A stretch of DNA of 64,000 nucleotides from Paludibacteraceae bacterium (GTDB lineage Bacteria > Bacteroidota > Bacteroidia > Bacteroidales > Paludibacteraceae). The notes under the pieces were generated by a model. That model was not told where the DNA came from, did no database searches, and saw only the letters and a program-made list of their open reading frames with translations. Where the stretch lies: contig JAFYSF010000038.1 of the NCBI GenBank assembly GCA_017559505.1, positions 1 through 64,000 of the forward strand. The letters run 5' to 3'. How positions within the stretch are numbered: position 1 is the stretch's first letter; every line of letters starts with the position of its first letter. Shown here piece after piece: positions 16,559-28,400 of this stretch. The translations under genes were made by a program, and so were the position numbers.

Positions 16559-17653
16559 ATGAAAAAAGCAATTCGTATTTTCCTATTTGTCCTATTAGGA
16601 CTTATGGTGATTGGTACATTTGTCTATCTTTATCAAAAATCTCGTCCTGAGGTCAAAGAGTATCAAATCATCACTCCATCCGTACAGTCTCTCACAAAGA
16701 AGACAGTTGCTACTGGTAAAATCGAACCTCGTAACGAGGTCGAAATCAAACCTCAAATATCTGGTATCATCAGTGAAATCTACAAAGAGGCAGGCGAGAT
16801 GGTTCGTGAAGGTGATGTTATTGCTCTAATTAAGGTTATTCCTGAGATGAGCTCTCTCAATGCTGCCGAGAGTCGAGTAAATATTGCTAAAATCGATTTT
16901 GAACAAGCCAAAATCGATTACGACCGTGCCGACAAACTCTTTGAAAAGAAGGTGCTCTCTGTCAATGAATTTGAGAAAGAGCGTGTAGCATATAACAAGG
17001 CTAAGGAGGAGTATCAAAATGCAGTTGACAATCTCGAAATCATTCGTGATGGCATTGCTCGTAGTTCTGGTGGATATAGCAATACTCAAATCCGTGCCAC
17101 TATCACAGGTCTTATTCTCGACATTCCTGTCAAGGTGGGCAATTCGGTGATACAGAGCAATAATTTCAACGATGGCACAACTATTTGCACTATTGCAGAT
17201 ATGAGTGATATGATATTTAAGGGGAAAATTGATGAGAGCGAGGTTGGTCGTATTCGCGAAGGATTGCCTATTGTACTCACTATCGGTGCGTTGCAAGATA
17301 TTAAGTTCGATGCCGTTCTCGAATATGTTTCGCCTAAAGGCGTAGAGGAAAGTGGGGCTGTGATGTTCGAAATTAAGGCTGCCGCTCAAATCCCCGATTC
17401 TGTTATGGTTCGTGCAGGCTATAGTGCCAATGCCGAAATTATTCTCATGCAACGCAACAATGTTCTCGCTATCCCTGAGGGTGTAGTCGAACTATCTGGC
17501 GACTCTGCCTTTGTCTATCAACTCGATACTACTCAAACCAAGGAGCAATGTTTCAATCGTATCCCTGTCTCTATCGGTATGTCCGATGGCCTTAATATCG
17601 AAATTATCAGTGGTTTAGAACCAGATGCCCAACTTCGAGGAAACCTTAAATAG
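16559..17653 (+). CDS. MacA-like periplasmic adaptor (membrane-fusion protein)
   Basis: A 364-residue HlyD/MacA-family adaptor. An N-terminal membrane anchor (about 5-25) is followed by a biotinyl-lipoyl half (VEIKPQISGIISEIY), a helical hairpin (about 95-160, with the LFEKKVLSVNEFE turn typical of the family), the second lipoyl half and beta-barrel domains. It bridges the MacB-type permease in the inner membrane to the TolC-like channel encoded 39 bp downstream. The order ATPase, permease, permease, adaptor, channel is the usual one for this exporter type in Bacteroidota. Confidence 0.93.
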   Translation: MKKAIRIFLFVLLGLMVIGTFVYLYQKSRPEVKEYQIITPSVQSLTKKTVATGKIEPRNEVEIKPQISGIISEIYKEAGEMVREGDVIALIKVIPEMSSLNAAESRVNIAKIDFEQAKIDYDRADKLFEKKVLSVNEFEKERVAYNKAKEEYQNAVDNLEIIRDGIARSSGGYSNTQIRATITGLILDIPVKVGNSVIQSNNFNDGTTICTIADMSDMIFKGKIDESEVGRIREGLPIVLTIGALQDIKFDAVLEYVSPKGVEESGAVMFEIKAAAQIPDSVMVRAGYSANAEIILMQRNNVLAIPEGVVELSGDSAFVYQLDTTQTKEQCFNRIPVSIGMSDGLNIEIISGLEPDAQLRGNLK

Positions 17654-17692
17654 GGAGTAGGTGTTATTTTATCATTATGTTTTGTTTTTGCT

Positions 17693-19015
17693 ATGAAAAA
17701 AATATTGATGATTTTATTGTGCATTATGCATTGTGTATTGTGCATTGGACAAGGTTGGACTCTCGACTCTTGTATCACCTATGCCCAACAGCAGAGTTAT
17801 TCTGTCATTCGGGCAAATATGGCAGTTAAGAATGCTGAAATTGCCGAACGCTCTGCTCGTGTCTCTATGTCTCCATCTATCAATGCTGGTATTGGTGAAA
17901 ATCTATCTTTTGGGCTTGTTGAAGGGGTGAATAATGTACGAGAAAATCGCACACAATCAACAACTTCTTTTAATGCTTCAGTCTCAATGCCTTTATTTAC
18001 GGGTTTGCGTATTACTAATCAAATCAAGCGTACAGGAGCCGAACTTCAAGCCTCTCTTGCCGAGGTCGAAAGCGCAAAGGATGATGTCGAACTCAATGTA
18101 GTCTCTTACTATCTTCAGACTTTGTATTATCGCGAAATGCAGCAGGTTCAACTTCGCCAACTTCAACTCTCCGAGCAACTCCTCGAGCGCACTCAAATCT
18201 TAGTGGCAGAAGGACGTCAGAGCGAGAGCGAACTCTATGAGGTCGAAGCTCAAGTAGCACAAAATCGTCAATTCCTCGCTGAGTCTGAAAATAACTATCG
18301 TCTTGCCCTTGTCGATCTTTGTCAATTAATCAACTACAAAGATGTCGAAGCCTTCGTTTCCAATTTCTCTTCTGTGTCAACCGATTTGGAGAATTTTCAA
18401 TTCTCAATTTTTGCACCTTCATTGCAAACTCCAGATGTGATATTTGCTCAAGCCCTATCCAATCGTCCTTCTATCCAAGCACAACAACATCGCATCGAGG
18501 CACAGCAGTATGCTCTGCGTGAGGCTAAGTCCGACTTCTATCCACAACTCAATCTTAATGCATCTTGGGGCACAGGCTACTATCACATGTTTAATGCTAA
18601 CAATCCTGCTTTTGGTAATCAATTTCTCAATAATGGTAGCGAAGTTGTCGGGCTCTCTTTGAGCCTCCCAATCTACAATCGCATGCAAGTGCGCCATGCT
18701 GTTAAACGTCAGCAGATTGCTTTAGACGAGGCAAAACTCTCCGCGCAAGAACTTACTGATCGTCTTTACAAAGATATTCAGTCAGCATATTACAATGCTC
18801 TTGCTGCAAGAAGTAAATATGAAGCAGCTGAGAAGAGTCGTGAGGCTGGAGCTAAGGCTCTCGAATATGCTACTACCAAATACGAATTAGGTAGCCTAAG
18901 TGCCTACGAATACAACGAGGTTCAAACTCGTCTCCATCGCACCGAAGCCGAACTCACTCAAGCTAAATACGAATATCTCCTTCGTATTCGTATTCTCGAG
19001 TTTTATATCCAATAG
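17693..19015 (+). CDS. TolC-like outer membrane efflux channel
   Basis: A 440-residue outer membrane factor with a signal peptide (about 1-19), the typical start WTLDSCITYAQQQS and two repeats of long coiled-coil helices separated by short strands, ending with YELGSLSAYEYNEVQTRL. It provides the exit duct for the tripartite exporter. Oddity: the signal peptide is encoded by a simple repeat of GCATTATGCATT/GTGCATT units, giving a cysteine-rich hydrophobic stretch (LCIMHCVLCI); the same repeat type encodes the signal peptide of the porin at 57209. A strong terminator follows. Confidence 0.93.
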   Translation: MKKILMILLCIMHCVLCIGQGWTLDSCITYAQQQSYSVIRANMAVKNAEIAERSARVSMSPSINAGIGENLSFGLVEGVNNVRENRTQSTTSFNASVSMPLFTGLRITNQIKRTGAELQASLAEVESAKDDVELNVVSYYLQTLYYREMQQVQLRQLQLSEQLLERTQILVAEGRQSESELYEVEAQVAQNRQFLAESENNYRLALVDLCQLINYKDVEAFVSNFSSVSTDLENFQFSIFAPSLQTPDVIFAQALSNRPSIQAQQHRIEAQQYALREAKSDFYPQLNLNASWGTGYYHMFNANNPAFGNQFLNNGSEVVGLSLSLPIYNRMQVRHAVKRQQIALDEAKLSAQELTDRLYKDIQSAYYNALAARSKYEAAEKSREAGAKALEYATTKYELGSLSAYEYNEVQTRLHRTEAELTQAKYEYLLRIRILEFYIQ

Positions 19016-19039
19016 TAAAAAACATTTTCTTAAAATATA

Positions 19040-19080
19040 AAAAGCAGATTAACCACCTAATAGTTAATCTGCTTTTCTTT
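19040..19080 (+). terminator. Rho-independent terminator of the efflux operon
   Basis: Perfect 14-bp arms AAAAGCAGATTAAC (19040-19053) and GTTAATCTGCTTTT (19063-19076), 9-base loop, followed by CTTTTT. Confidence 0.85.
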
Positions 19081-19147
19081 TTGTACAAAATACGATAACA
19101 AACCCGCTTAAAATACAATAACCCCTCCTTGCCCTAAATATAGTATA

Positions 19148-19190
19148 CAGCAACCTTCAAGCAACCCTCACCCTACCTGCAGAACACTCC
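19148..19190 (+). repeat. GCTTGAAGGTT-type dispersed repeat, copy 3
   Basis: TACAGCAACCTTCAAGCAAC then CCTCACCCTACC, the inverted form of the repeat at 12947. The rest of the 476-bp gap between the efflux operon and the first giant gene holds the terminator, AT-rich sequence without an open frame, and the promoter at 19328. Confidence 0.5.
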
Positions 19191-19327
19191 CAAAAATACA
19201 ATAAGTCCCATTTAGTCGATATTAAGTAGTTAACAAAAAATATTGAAAAATAGATATTTGTAAATAATTGATTTGTAGGTTGATATAATTGCTTGTTGTG
19301 TTTTTTGCTAAAAAATATAAAAAAAAC

Positions 19328-19358
19328 TTGCATTTTTTGTTTCGAAATATTAACTTTG
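19328..19358 (+). promoter_or_regulatory. Promoter of the first giant protein gene
   Basis: TTG at 19328-19330 and TAACTTTG at 19351-19358, 20 bp apart. The inferred transcript has a leader of about 125 nt that is almost entirely A/T, ending in a long T-run and an A-rich ribosome-binding region before the ATG at 19492. Confidence 0.7.
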
Positions 19359-19491
19359 CAGTTGCAAATTATGTTTTTATTTATTATCTAGCCATAGTGT
19401 CCCTTTGGATATAAATATGTGCGATATATTTATTTTTGATACACTTTTTTTTTGAAAAAAACAATAAATATTAAACTAAATAATTAAGCTT

Positions 19492-22400
19492 ATGAAAAAT
19501 TTTACTTTTTTACGAACATTAAGAAACGCAATTTTCTTTATTGCGCTATTTCTATTTGTTGTGCCGCAAAAATCAATGGCATACGATATAGGTTTTGGTA
19601 GTTGGAATAACGACGATTTAACCATTACTTGGGATAAAGAAAGAGCTGCTTTCAAATTTACAATGACAGTGTATGATTGGGATGGTGCTGATGAGTGGGC
19701 CGATAATATATACATTAGTTGTAATGGTAAGAATTTTGTATATGTTGATAGTTGGTTTACTAGTTCAAACTCTACTGCAAAATACAATATTCGAAAAGAA
19801 AACAATTATGGGGCTTTGTATGTCTCGACTTCAAGTTGGACCTCTATTGGAAGTTCAAATACACAGTTTTCTCAAAATGAAAATGATGGATACAGAGGAA
19901 AAATAACATTCTATTGGTATCCACCAGCATCGGATTTGAATAAGAAGTTGAAATTTGTATTGTCAGGTAAAACTGTCGATTCTGATGATGATGTATATAA
20001 TTTCCCTGGTACTTCTATCGAAGTATCTTCTACGACGTATGAATACAAGCCAAAAATTGTGAATGAAAATTGGGATTTGTCTACTGGGAAGCACAAGTTT
20101 AAGATTACTGAATTGACAAATGGTAATAAGTATTCTCATACTCAAACTTGGTATTATGTAGAGACAAAACATTATGGTGCCAATTGGAATCTTCGTGGTC
20201 AAATTCACACTTCTACAAATACTGCAACTCCAAATTATTCAGTTTCGATGACAGAACTAGTTGGTTATACCTCAGGCCGATGGGGTACAACTGCGCTCAC
20301 TGCAAAACAATTTGCCGAAGGGGTTTCTATACGTATTAAATCAGAAACTCAGCCCGATAATGGTTCTGCTCCTGATAGGATGAGTTATGTCAATTCTAAT
20401 GAAATTCACACAGGGCGCACTGCTACATTCGATGATCGTACGCTGACTATTACTCAAAACAATCGCGATATTAAACTCACTTGGGAGGTGTACAACCCAA
20501 CAAATTCGACTAATCTTAATACAGCTATTTTTGCTGTTGAAAAATATGACGGATCTAAATGGGTTCAAATAGATTCTGTTCCATATACATATTCTTCTTC
20601 TAAATATTCTTATACCTATACTCTTTCTGATGCCGAGTGTAATAAAGGTGTTGTAACATACAAATTCCGTGTTTGGAAGAAGATGTTTAGCAAGCAAAGT
20701 TTATGGTATCAGTTTATGAGTACGTATGAAACAAGTCAACAGATTTATACAGACTATAAAACGATAGCTTCTATATCTGTTAGTCCTGTTACTGGCAAAA
20801 ACGAAGCTATTGTAAGTTGGAAGTTGAGTGCTAATGGCATTTGGGATAGCAAAGGTGCTTATGCTCTTACTCTTACACCTGCTTCAGGTTCTGCCATTAA
20901 TCTTACTCCTGCGTACGATGTAAGAGAGATGAAAGTTACTGGATTAGTTGGTTGTGTGCGCTATTCTGTCGTAATGTCGCAAACAGCAATGTCTAAATCT
21001 CACTATACTACTGATGCTTTCACTTTCTTAATGCCAAACACAGGTAAACGCGAGATTACCAATTACGAAGTATCAAAAGGTTATTATAGCGATAATGTGA
21101 TGCTTTCGTGGGATATCCCTTCTAATGCAAGTGATTTCAACTACTTCAACATCACACGTACTCCTATCGATGGTTCAACTCAGGCTGTTCAAGTTGCTCA
21201 AATTCAACACTCGGGTTTGACATCTTATAGCTATCAAGACAAGGCTATGAGTGCGGGTCAACTCTACAATTATACTGTTGAGGGTTATTCTCAATGTGAT
21301 GGTTCTCCTTCTTTAGGTGCATCTGTTTCTGATATAGGCTTCAGTCAACCTTATGCTACTATCTCTGGACGTGTTGCCTATGAAGGAGATCAAGCAGTTC
21401 CTGGTGTTACTGTGGCTGTTACAGGTGGAGATAATAGTCAAGAAAACTATTCTATCCACTTTGATGGCAATAGCCCAACTTCGCATATTAAATTGCCTGC
21501 TGATGTAATCGACTTCAAAAATAATTCGGCTATTACTTTCCAAGCATGGATTAACCCTGATGTAAATGGAAATGGGGCATTTATCTTTTCTAAAAATTCA
21601 ACGTTCGATGTTATTTTGGCTACTGGCAATAAGTTGAAATTGTATGTGTTAGGTTCAACATGGGAAACTGGTAAAGTCCTAACTCCTAACGAATGGATGC
21701 ATCTTACTTTCGTTGCTCAATTAAATAGTGATAAGACACAATCAACAATGTCTTATTATTTGAATGGTGAGTTTATTGGAAGTAAAACATTCAATGTATC
21801 TAAAAATATTGATACTTATCTTAATGATGCGTTCTATGTTGCAGCAAATTCACAAGGGTCAAATGGCTATCGTGGTAATATCGACGAAATTCGTTTTTGG
21901 AATAAGATTCTTGATGCTGAAACTATCAAAAACAACTATAATGCCTATATTTCTGGTCGAGAAGAAGGTCTTTGGGCTTACTATCGTTGCAATGAAGTGG
22001 GTATTGATAAAGTATTTGACCAATCAGGTCGTAATGGTGTATTCAACAAGCGTGATGGCGAATTGGGCGTAATGGCCTCTCACTCTACTATGGTGCCTTC
22101 GGCTGACCAACTTTCAAACAAAACTGTTACTGATGCTGATGGTAACTATTTGATTAACACTATTCCTTATACTTCTGAAGGTGTTCAATACAATGTTGTA
22201 CCACTTTTTGGCGTGCACGAATTCCGTCCTAACAAAAAACCTATTTTTGCATCGCCTTCTTCTGTTGTATTTAATAATGTCGATTTTGAGGATGTATCTT
22301 CGTTTGAGGTAGAGGGTGTAGTTTATTACGAAAATACTACTATGCCTGTCGAAGGTTGCTCTTTCTATATTGATGGAAACATCTGTTCGCGCGATGGTGA

Positions 22401-25400
22401 AATGGTTACTACCGATGTCGAAGGTAAATTCAAAATTAGTGTGCCTATTGGCGACCATTTTATTCAAGTCAAAAAACAAGGACATGTATTTGCTAACGAT
22501 GGCCGTTTCCCAGCCGATCCAAATGGACTTGGTGCTCGCTTTACATTTGAGCAGCCAATGAAAGACCTCACTTTCACTGATATAACTAAAGTGACAGTTG
22601 CAGGCCGTGTTGTTGGTGGCGAAGTTGAAGAACAAAAACCAATTGGCCTTGGCTTAAGTAAGGCTAACATTGGTCAAGCGATTATTACGCTTACTTCGGG
22701 CTATAAGATGAATATGACAACAAAAACCGATGGTACTTCTGTTTCATACGAAGTGGCGCAAGATACTTTGGTATATGAAAACTCTACTTCCGATGTCAAC
22801 AGCCGTGCATATGTTCTTGGTGGAGATGTTGTGTTGGCTGAAGAGATTGTAGTTGAAACAGACCCTATTACAGGCGAATTTACCATCCAGTTGCCTCCTG
22901 TTGAATATGCGGTAAAGAGTGTTAAAATTCCTTCTAACACAAAAGTTATCTTTTCTACTGAAACTATATCTAAGATTGATGCTTCTAATCCTTTGTATGT
23001 TAAGACCGATTCTATTGTTGATGAAAATGGCAATACTCGTAAATTCGAATATCTTGCAGCTCTTAAATTAGCATATCGTGTAAATCCTGATTTTGCTGTA
23101 ATTCACAACAATGATGGATCTTTTGGTGAAAAAACTTTCAAATATACAGATATTGAAAATCCAACAGGCGTCGATATTGATTTGTACACTCTTGCTGAAG
23201 ATGGTTCTGTTAACTATGTTTTTGGCAACCCAGTGTTCTTCCAAAATACACCTTATACATTCAAATTACGAGCTTTTGAAGAGTATGTAAATATGGATGG
23301 TGTAGAGCCACAATACGACCAAGTGCCTCTACAAAACACTGTGGTTACTCTTATAAACCAATTTGGTACAGGACAATTCGTTTGTGTTGAAGGGGAAAAT
23401 GATGGTAAGATGGATACTACTCAGTTGGCGGAAAATCAAATTCAACTCGACTCTACTGGAGTTGCAGAGTATCGTTTTGTAGCAGGTTTCCCTAACATTA
23501 TAGAGCCTTATACTCTTGGTTTGAATATCAAGTATAATACCAACGGTCAAGATCTTGAATGGGACCAAAATTCTACATTCAAAGCCATTGTTTTTGGCGA
23601 ATTGCCTTCTGGTACCAATTTTGTTACTTCGGGTCCTGATAAAGTGTTGATGATTCTTCGCGACCCAGCAGGCTCTAGTTCTTATTCGTTCTACGAAAAA
23701 GGTGTTTCTGTTACCGAGGTTGAACAAGATGGAGGTTCGTTTGTTACTAATAACGAGGTGTCTACTATCACAAAATTAGGTGTCGAAGCAAATACTTTTG
23801 TTGGAAGTCCTATTGGTTTTGGTGTTATTACTGAAGCTAAATCTAATTTCGACCTCGAAGTAGGTCTTAATATCAACTATGAGTATTCTGGCTATGGCGA
23901 GTGGTCAACAACTACTACTGCTACCGAACTTATTGCAACTTCTGCTGAACCAGATTATGTTGGCTCTAATGGCGACGTATTTGTAGGTACAGCAACAAAT
24001 ATTTTATTCGGTAATGCTCGTAGTATTAGCTTGCAACGTAATCCTGCTGATAGTACTTATGTTATTTCACGTACCGATGTGATTACGACTGGTACCGAGT
24101 TTTCTACAGGTTTCAAATACACTCAAGCTTATGTAGAATCAGTATTGATCCCTAATCTTCATCTTACTCGTAATTCTTTGTTGCAACAGGTTTCTTCTAT
24201 CGATGGTGTCGAAAATAATACAGACGAAGCTATTTTCGTTACTACTCTTTCTACTGACGATGAACGCTTTGGTAGCGACAATTTCAATGAAGATGTTTGG
24301 GGAGGGAAAGCTGTTGGTAAAGATAAGCTTTCGGGTCCAAGTTATACTATGGTGCTTCCTAAAGTTTTGGATCCTAACAAAATGTACGAAGATAAAGTCC
24401 GCTGGTACAACTCTCAAATTGCTAAATGGGAGCAAACTCTTGCAGATAACGAAGAGGCTAAGGTAAAGGCAATTAAAGAACGTGAAACTTATTTGAAAGA
24501 AAACCATTCGTTTGATGCTGGTGTCACTATCGAGTCGTCTATTCAAACTTGCGAAGCTGAGGCTCACAATGATGCTCATACTTTCGAGTCTATGGTTGTT
24601 GCAGGTCTTTCTACAGGTGGTCTCATTGCTGGTACAGGTGTTGCTGTGACTGGTAAAACTACTACTGGTGGTCGCTACTTTGGTTATACCGAGAATTCTG
24701 AAGAAACTTGTCTTACTACAGGATATGTACTTCAAGAGTCAGGAAATAATGACGCTCTTACTATCGATGTGTTTAATTCTCCTGATGGTTTCGGTCCTAT
24801 TTTCTCGACTCGTGGCGGTCAAACTTCTTGTCCTTATGAGGGTGCTGAGGTGACTAAATATTATGAGCCTGGTACTGAAATCTCTACTGCGACTATGCAG
24901 GTTGAAATACCCCAATTGACTGTGGTAAATGCTTTTGCAACAGAAGTCCCTACAGGCAAAGCTGCTAATTATACTCTTCGTCTTGAAAATCTTTCTGAAA
25001 CAGATGCTGATGTTTGGTTCGATCTTGGTGTTATTGACGCTACTAACCCTAATGGTGCAGTAATTACTATGGATGGAGGATACCTCACTGAGTCTGGTCG
25101 CGCTGTATTGGTTCCTGCAGGTGGCACTTTAGTGAAAACTATCCAACTCAAGCAATCTGACCTTGGTGTTCTCGATTTCGAAAATATTCAACTTGTCCTT
25201 AAATCGCAATGTCAAGGTGATCCAACAGGTGGTTTCTCGCCTATTGCTGATACTGTGGCTATCTCTGCTAATTTTGTGCCTTCTTGCTCTGATGTCATTT
25301 TACAAATCAACAATCGTGTGCTCAACTCTTACACTGGAGCTAATCTCCAAATGCAAGTGAAAGACTTCGATCGTGCATTCCGCAATTTCAAAGGAGTTCG

Positions 25401-28400
25401 CATTCAATATAAAGCAGAACGTGATATTGATTGGAAACTTGCTCAAGAATATGTGGTTGATGCTAATGATAAGACAGATAATAATATCTTGCTCGAGTCT
25501 AACTCTATCAACTATATATTTGATATGTCTAACACAGCGTTGCTCCCTGATGGTACTTACCAATTCCGTGCTATCACTATGTGCGACTTTGGTTCGGGCG
25601 AAATCCACAACGAGTCTGAGACTATCAATGTTATCAAAGATATGGCAAAACCTATGTTGCTTGGCAATCCATCTCCAGCAAATGGCGTACTTACTGCTGA
25701 TGGTGAGGTTTCTGTTACTTTTAATGAAGATATTAAATATTCAAGTCTTCGTGATGTCGATAACTTCATTGTAACTGGTCGTTTGAACGGCTATCGCGTT
25801 GACCACAATGTAGCTATGTCGCTCACAACGATGGCAGCTACAACTGCTGCTGATATTGATCTATCTGCTCGCGATTTTGCATTTAATCTTTGGATTAACT
25901 ATTCAGTTGCAGGTACTATTATTAAACATGGTTTGGCTTCTTCTTCATTTGAAGTTTCTGTTAATAATGCAGGTAATCTTGTTGTAACTATCAACGGTAA
26001 ATCTTATGTATCTACAGCGGTACTCCCTACTGATAAATGGTTGTTCTTGTCTGTATCTTATAGATATGCGTCGGGTGCAAGTGCTCTTACTGCACATTAT
26101 GCAAATGATGCTACTTCTGTTGAGTTGTTCATGAATAAACTTGTTGCGGATTACTATGGCAATGGACCTTTGACTGTTGGTGGCAATCTTACTGCTAAGG
26201 TTCACGAACTTACTCTTTGGAACAATGCACGTGAATTTGCCGTAGCTCAAAGTGAAATGTACGAAGCTAAGCGTCCAAGCACACCAAATCTTATTGGTTA
26301 TTGGCGTATGGACGAAGGTCATGGCTCTGTGGCTGAAGATTGTGTTCGTAATCGTCATATATCACTTCCTGCTTCTAATACTTGGTATATTGCAGGTGAA
26401 AACAATGCGCTTTCTCTTAATGGAGCTCAATATGTAGCTATGAATATTGCTACTGTTGCTCCTTATTCTACTGAGGATTTTATGTTTGAACTTTGGTTCC
26501 GTGGTGGTGACGTTAATAAAGGTGCTACGTTATTTACTAATAGCAAAGATTTTGGTGTCGCTTTCGATGCTGAAGGTAAACTTCACCTTTCAACTCTTAA
26601 CTCTTATGTTATTACTAATAGTGTTAATTATTTAGATAATCAATGGCACCATCTTGCAATTAATTCACTTCGTAATGGTGCAACTATTCTTTACGTTGAT
26701 GGTGTAGCTATTAAGCAAGTTGCTTCAGTAGGTATGGCTACTATTGCAAGTGACCGATTGATTATAGGAGCAGATCGTCGTCATCCTGCTAATGATGCTA
26801 ATGGTTGGGAATATGTTAACTATTTTACTGGTGATATTGATGAGGTTCGTCTATGGAATGCTTCTCTTACTGCCGATTATATTCGTGATAACATGTATTC
26901 TCGTATGAAAGCCGAAGCTGAAGGTCTTGTTGCTTATTATCCATTTGAGAAAACTGCGGTTAATGAATATAATCAAGCAGAGGTGGTATTCGATCTTGCA
27001 GACCATAGTTCTAACAACATGGGAGACCTTGAAACTGAAGCTCTCGTTTCTCAACTCTCAACAACAAATACACCTGCTTTGAAAGTGGCTCCTGAATTGC
27101 AAAATGTTGCATTCTCTTTCGTAGCTTCTGAACGTAAAGTGGTAATAAATATCAACGAAGAGGCTGATATTATCGAAGGTACTACACTTCAATTCACAGT
27201 ACGTGATGTTTACGATTTGAACAATAACCTTTCTGTTCCTGTTATTTGGACTGCTTATGTTCAACGTAACCTTCTCGTTTGGGGTGAAGATAGAGTGGAA
27301 ATTGAAAAACAATCTTTGGAATCTCGTACTTTTACGGTTGAGATCATAAACAAGGGTGCAAATACAGAATATTGGTATTTGAACAATCTTCCTTCTTGGT
27401 TGTCTGTCGATTCTGAAAGTGGTAATTTGAATCCATTAAGTTCTTTGAACCTTAATTTTACTGTAAGTCAGTCTTTGCCAATTGGTAGTTATGAAGAAGT
27501 AATTTATCTTGTGGGTAACAATAATATTTATGAACCTTTTGTTGTTCGTGTAAATGTTGTTGGTGAAAATCCAAGTTGGGATGTAAATCCAGATGATTTT
27601 GCTCACTCAATGTCTATGATTGGTCAATTGCAAATTGTTGGCGTTACTTCTGAGGATGTTAATGATAAAGTGGCTGCATTTATAGATAATCAGTGTGTAG
27701 GTGTTGCTTCTCCTATTTATAACGCTCGCTATGATGCTTATTTTATAATGCTTAATATCTATAGCGATGAAAATAACAAACCTGTATCGTTTAAAGTTTG
27801 GGATGCTTCTACTGGTAATGTTTATCCTTCTGTAGAAACGTCAAGTAAAGTAGTATTTACTTCAGATGCATTAGTTGGTAATATGAATTCACCATTCATT
27901 TGGAATGCAAAAGATTTACTTGAACAATCAATAAATATGAATCGAGGTTGGAACTGGAATTCAATTTATGTAAAACCTGAAAGCAATGCAGTTGAAGATG
28001 TTTTAGGCTCAGTAGCTTCGGTTGTTGAAATAGCAAAATCTAAAGCATCATACACTGTGTATGGAAATAATGCTTGGCGTGGAGATTTGACCGATATGAA
28101 TGTGGGTAAAATGTATAAAATAAAAATGCGTAATGCAACCGCTCTTAGCATAGTAGGAGAACAAGTTGATCCTGCTGCAGAAAATATAGTGGTAAAACCA
28201 GGTTGGAACTGGATTGGTTATACAGCTTCATTCAATATGTCTATAGCAGATGCATTTGCTGATCTTGATCCACAAGATGGTGATGTAGTGAAGAGTAAAA
28301 CAGATTTTGCGATGTATCATTCATATGAATGGATAGGTACTCTTACTACTCTTGCTCCAGGTTTTGGATATATGTATTATTCAACAACTAGTGAGGAAAA

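Noticed and set aside
13300..19015. Sigma-54 promoter for the efflux operon
   Set aside because: I searched the upstream gap for a TGGCAC-N5-TTGC pattern and found only the housekeeping-type promoter at 12897-12926.
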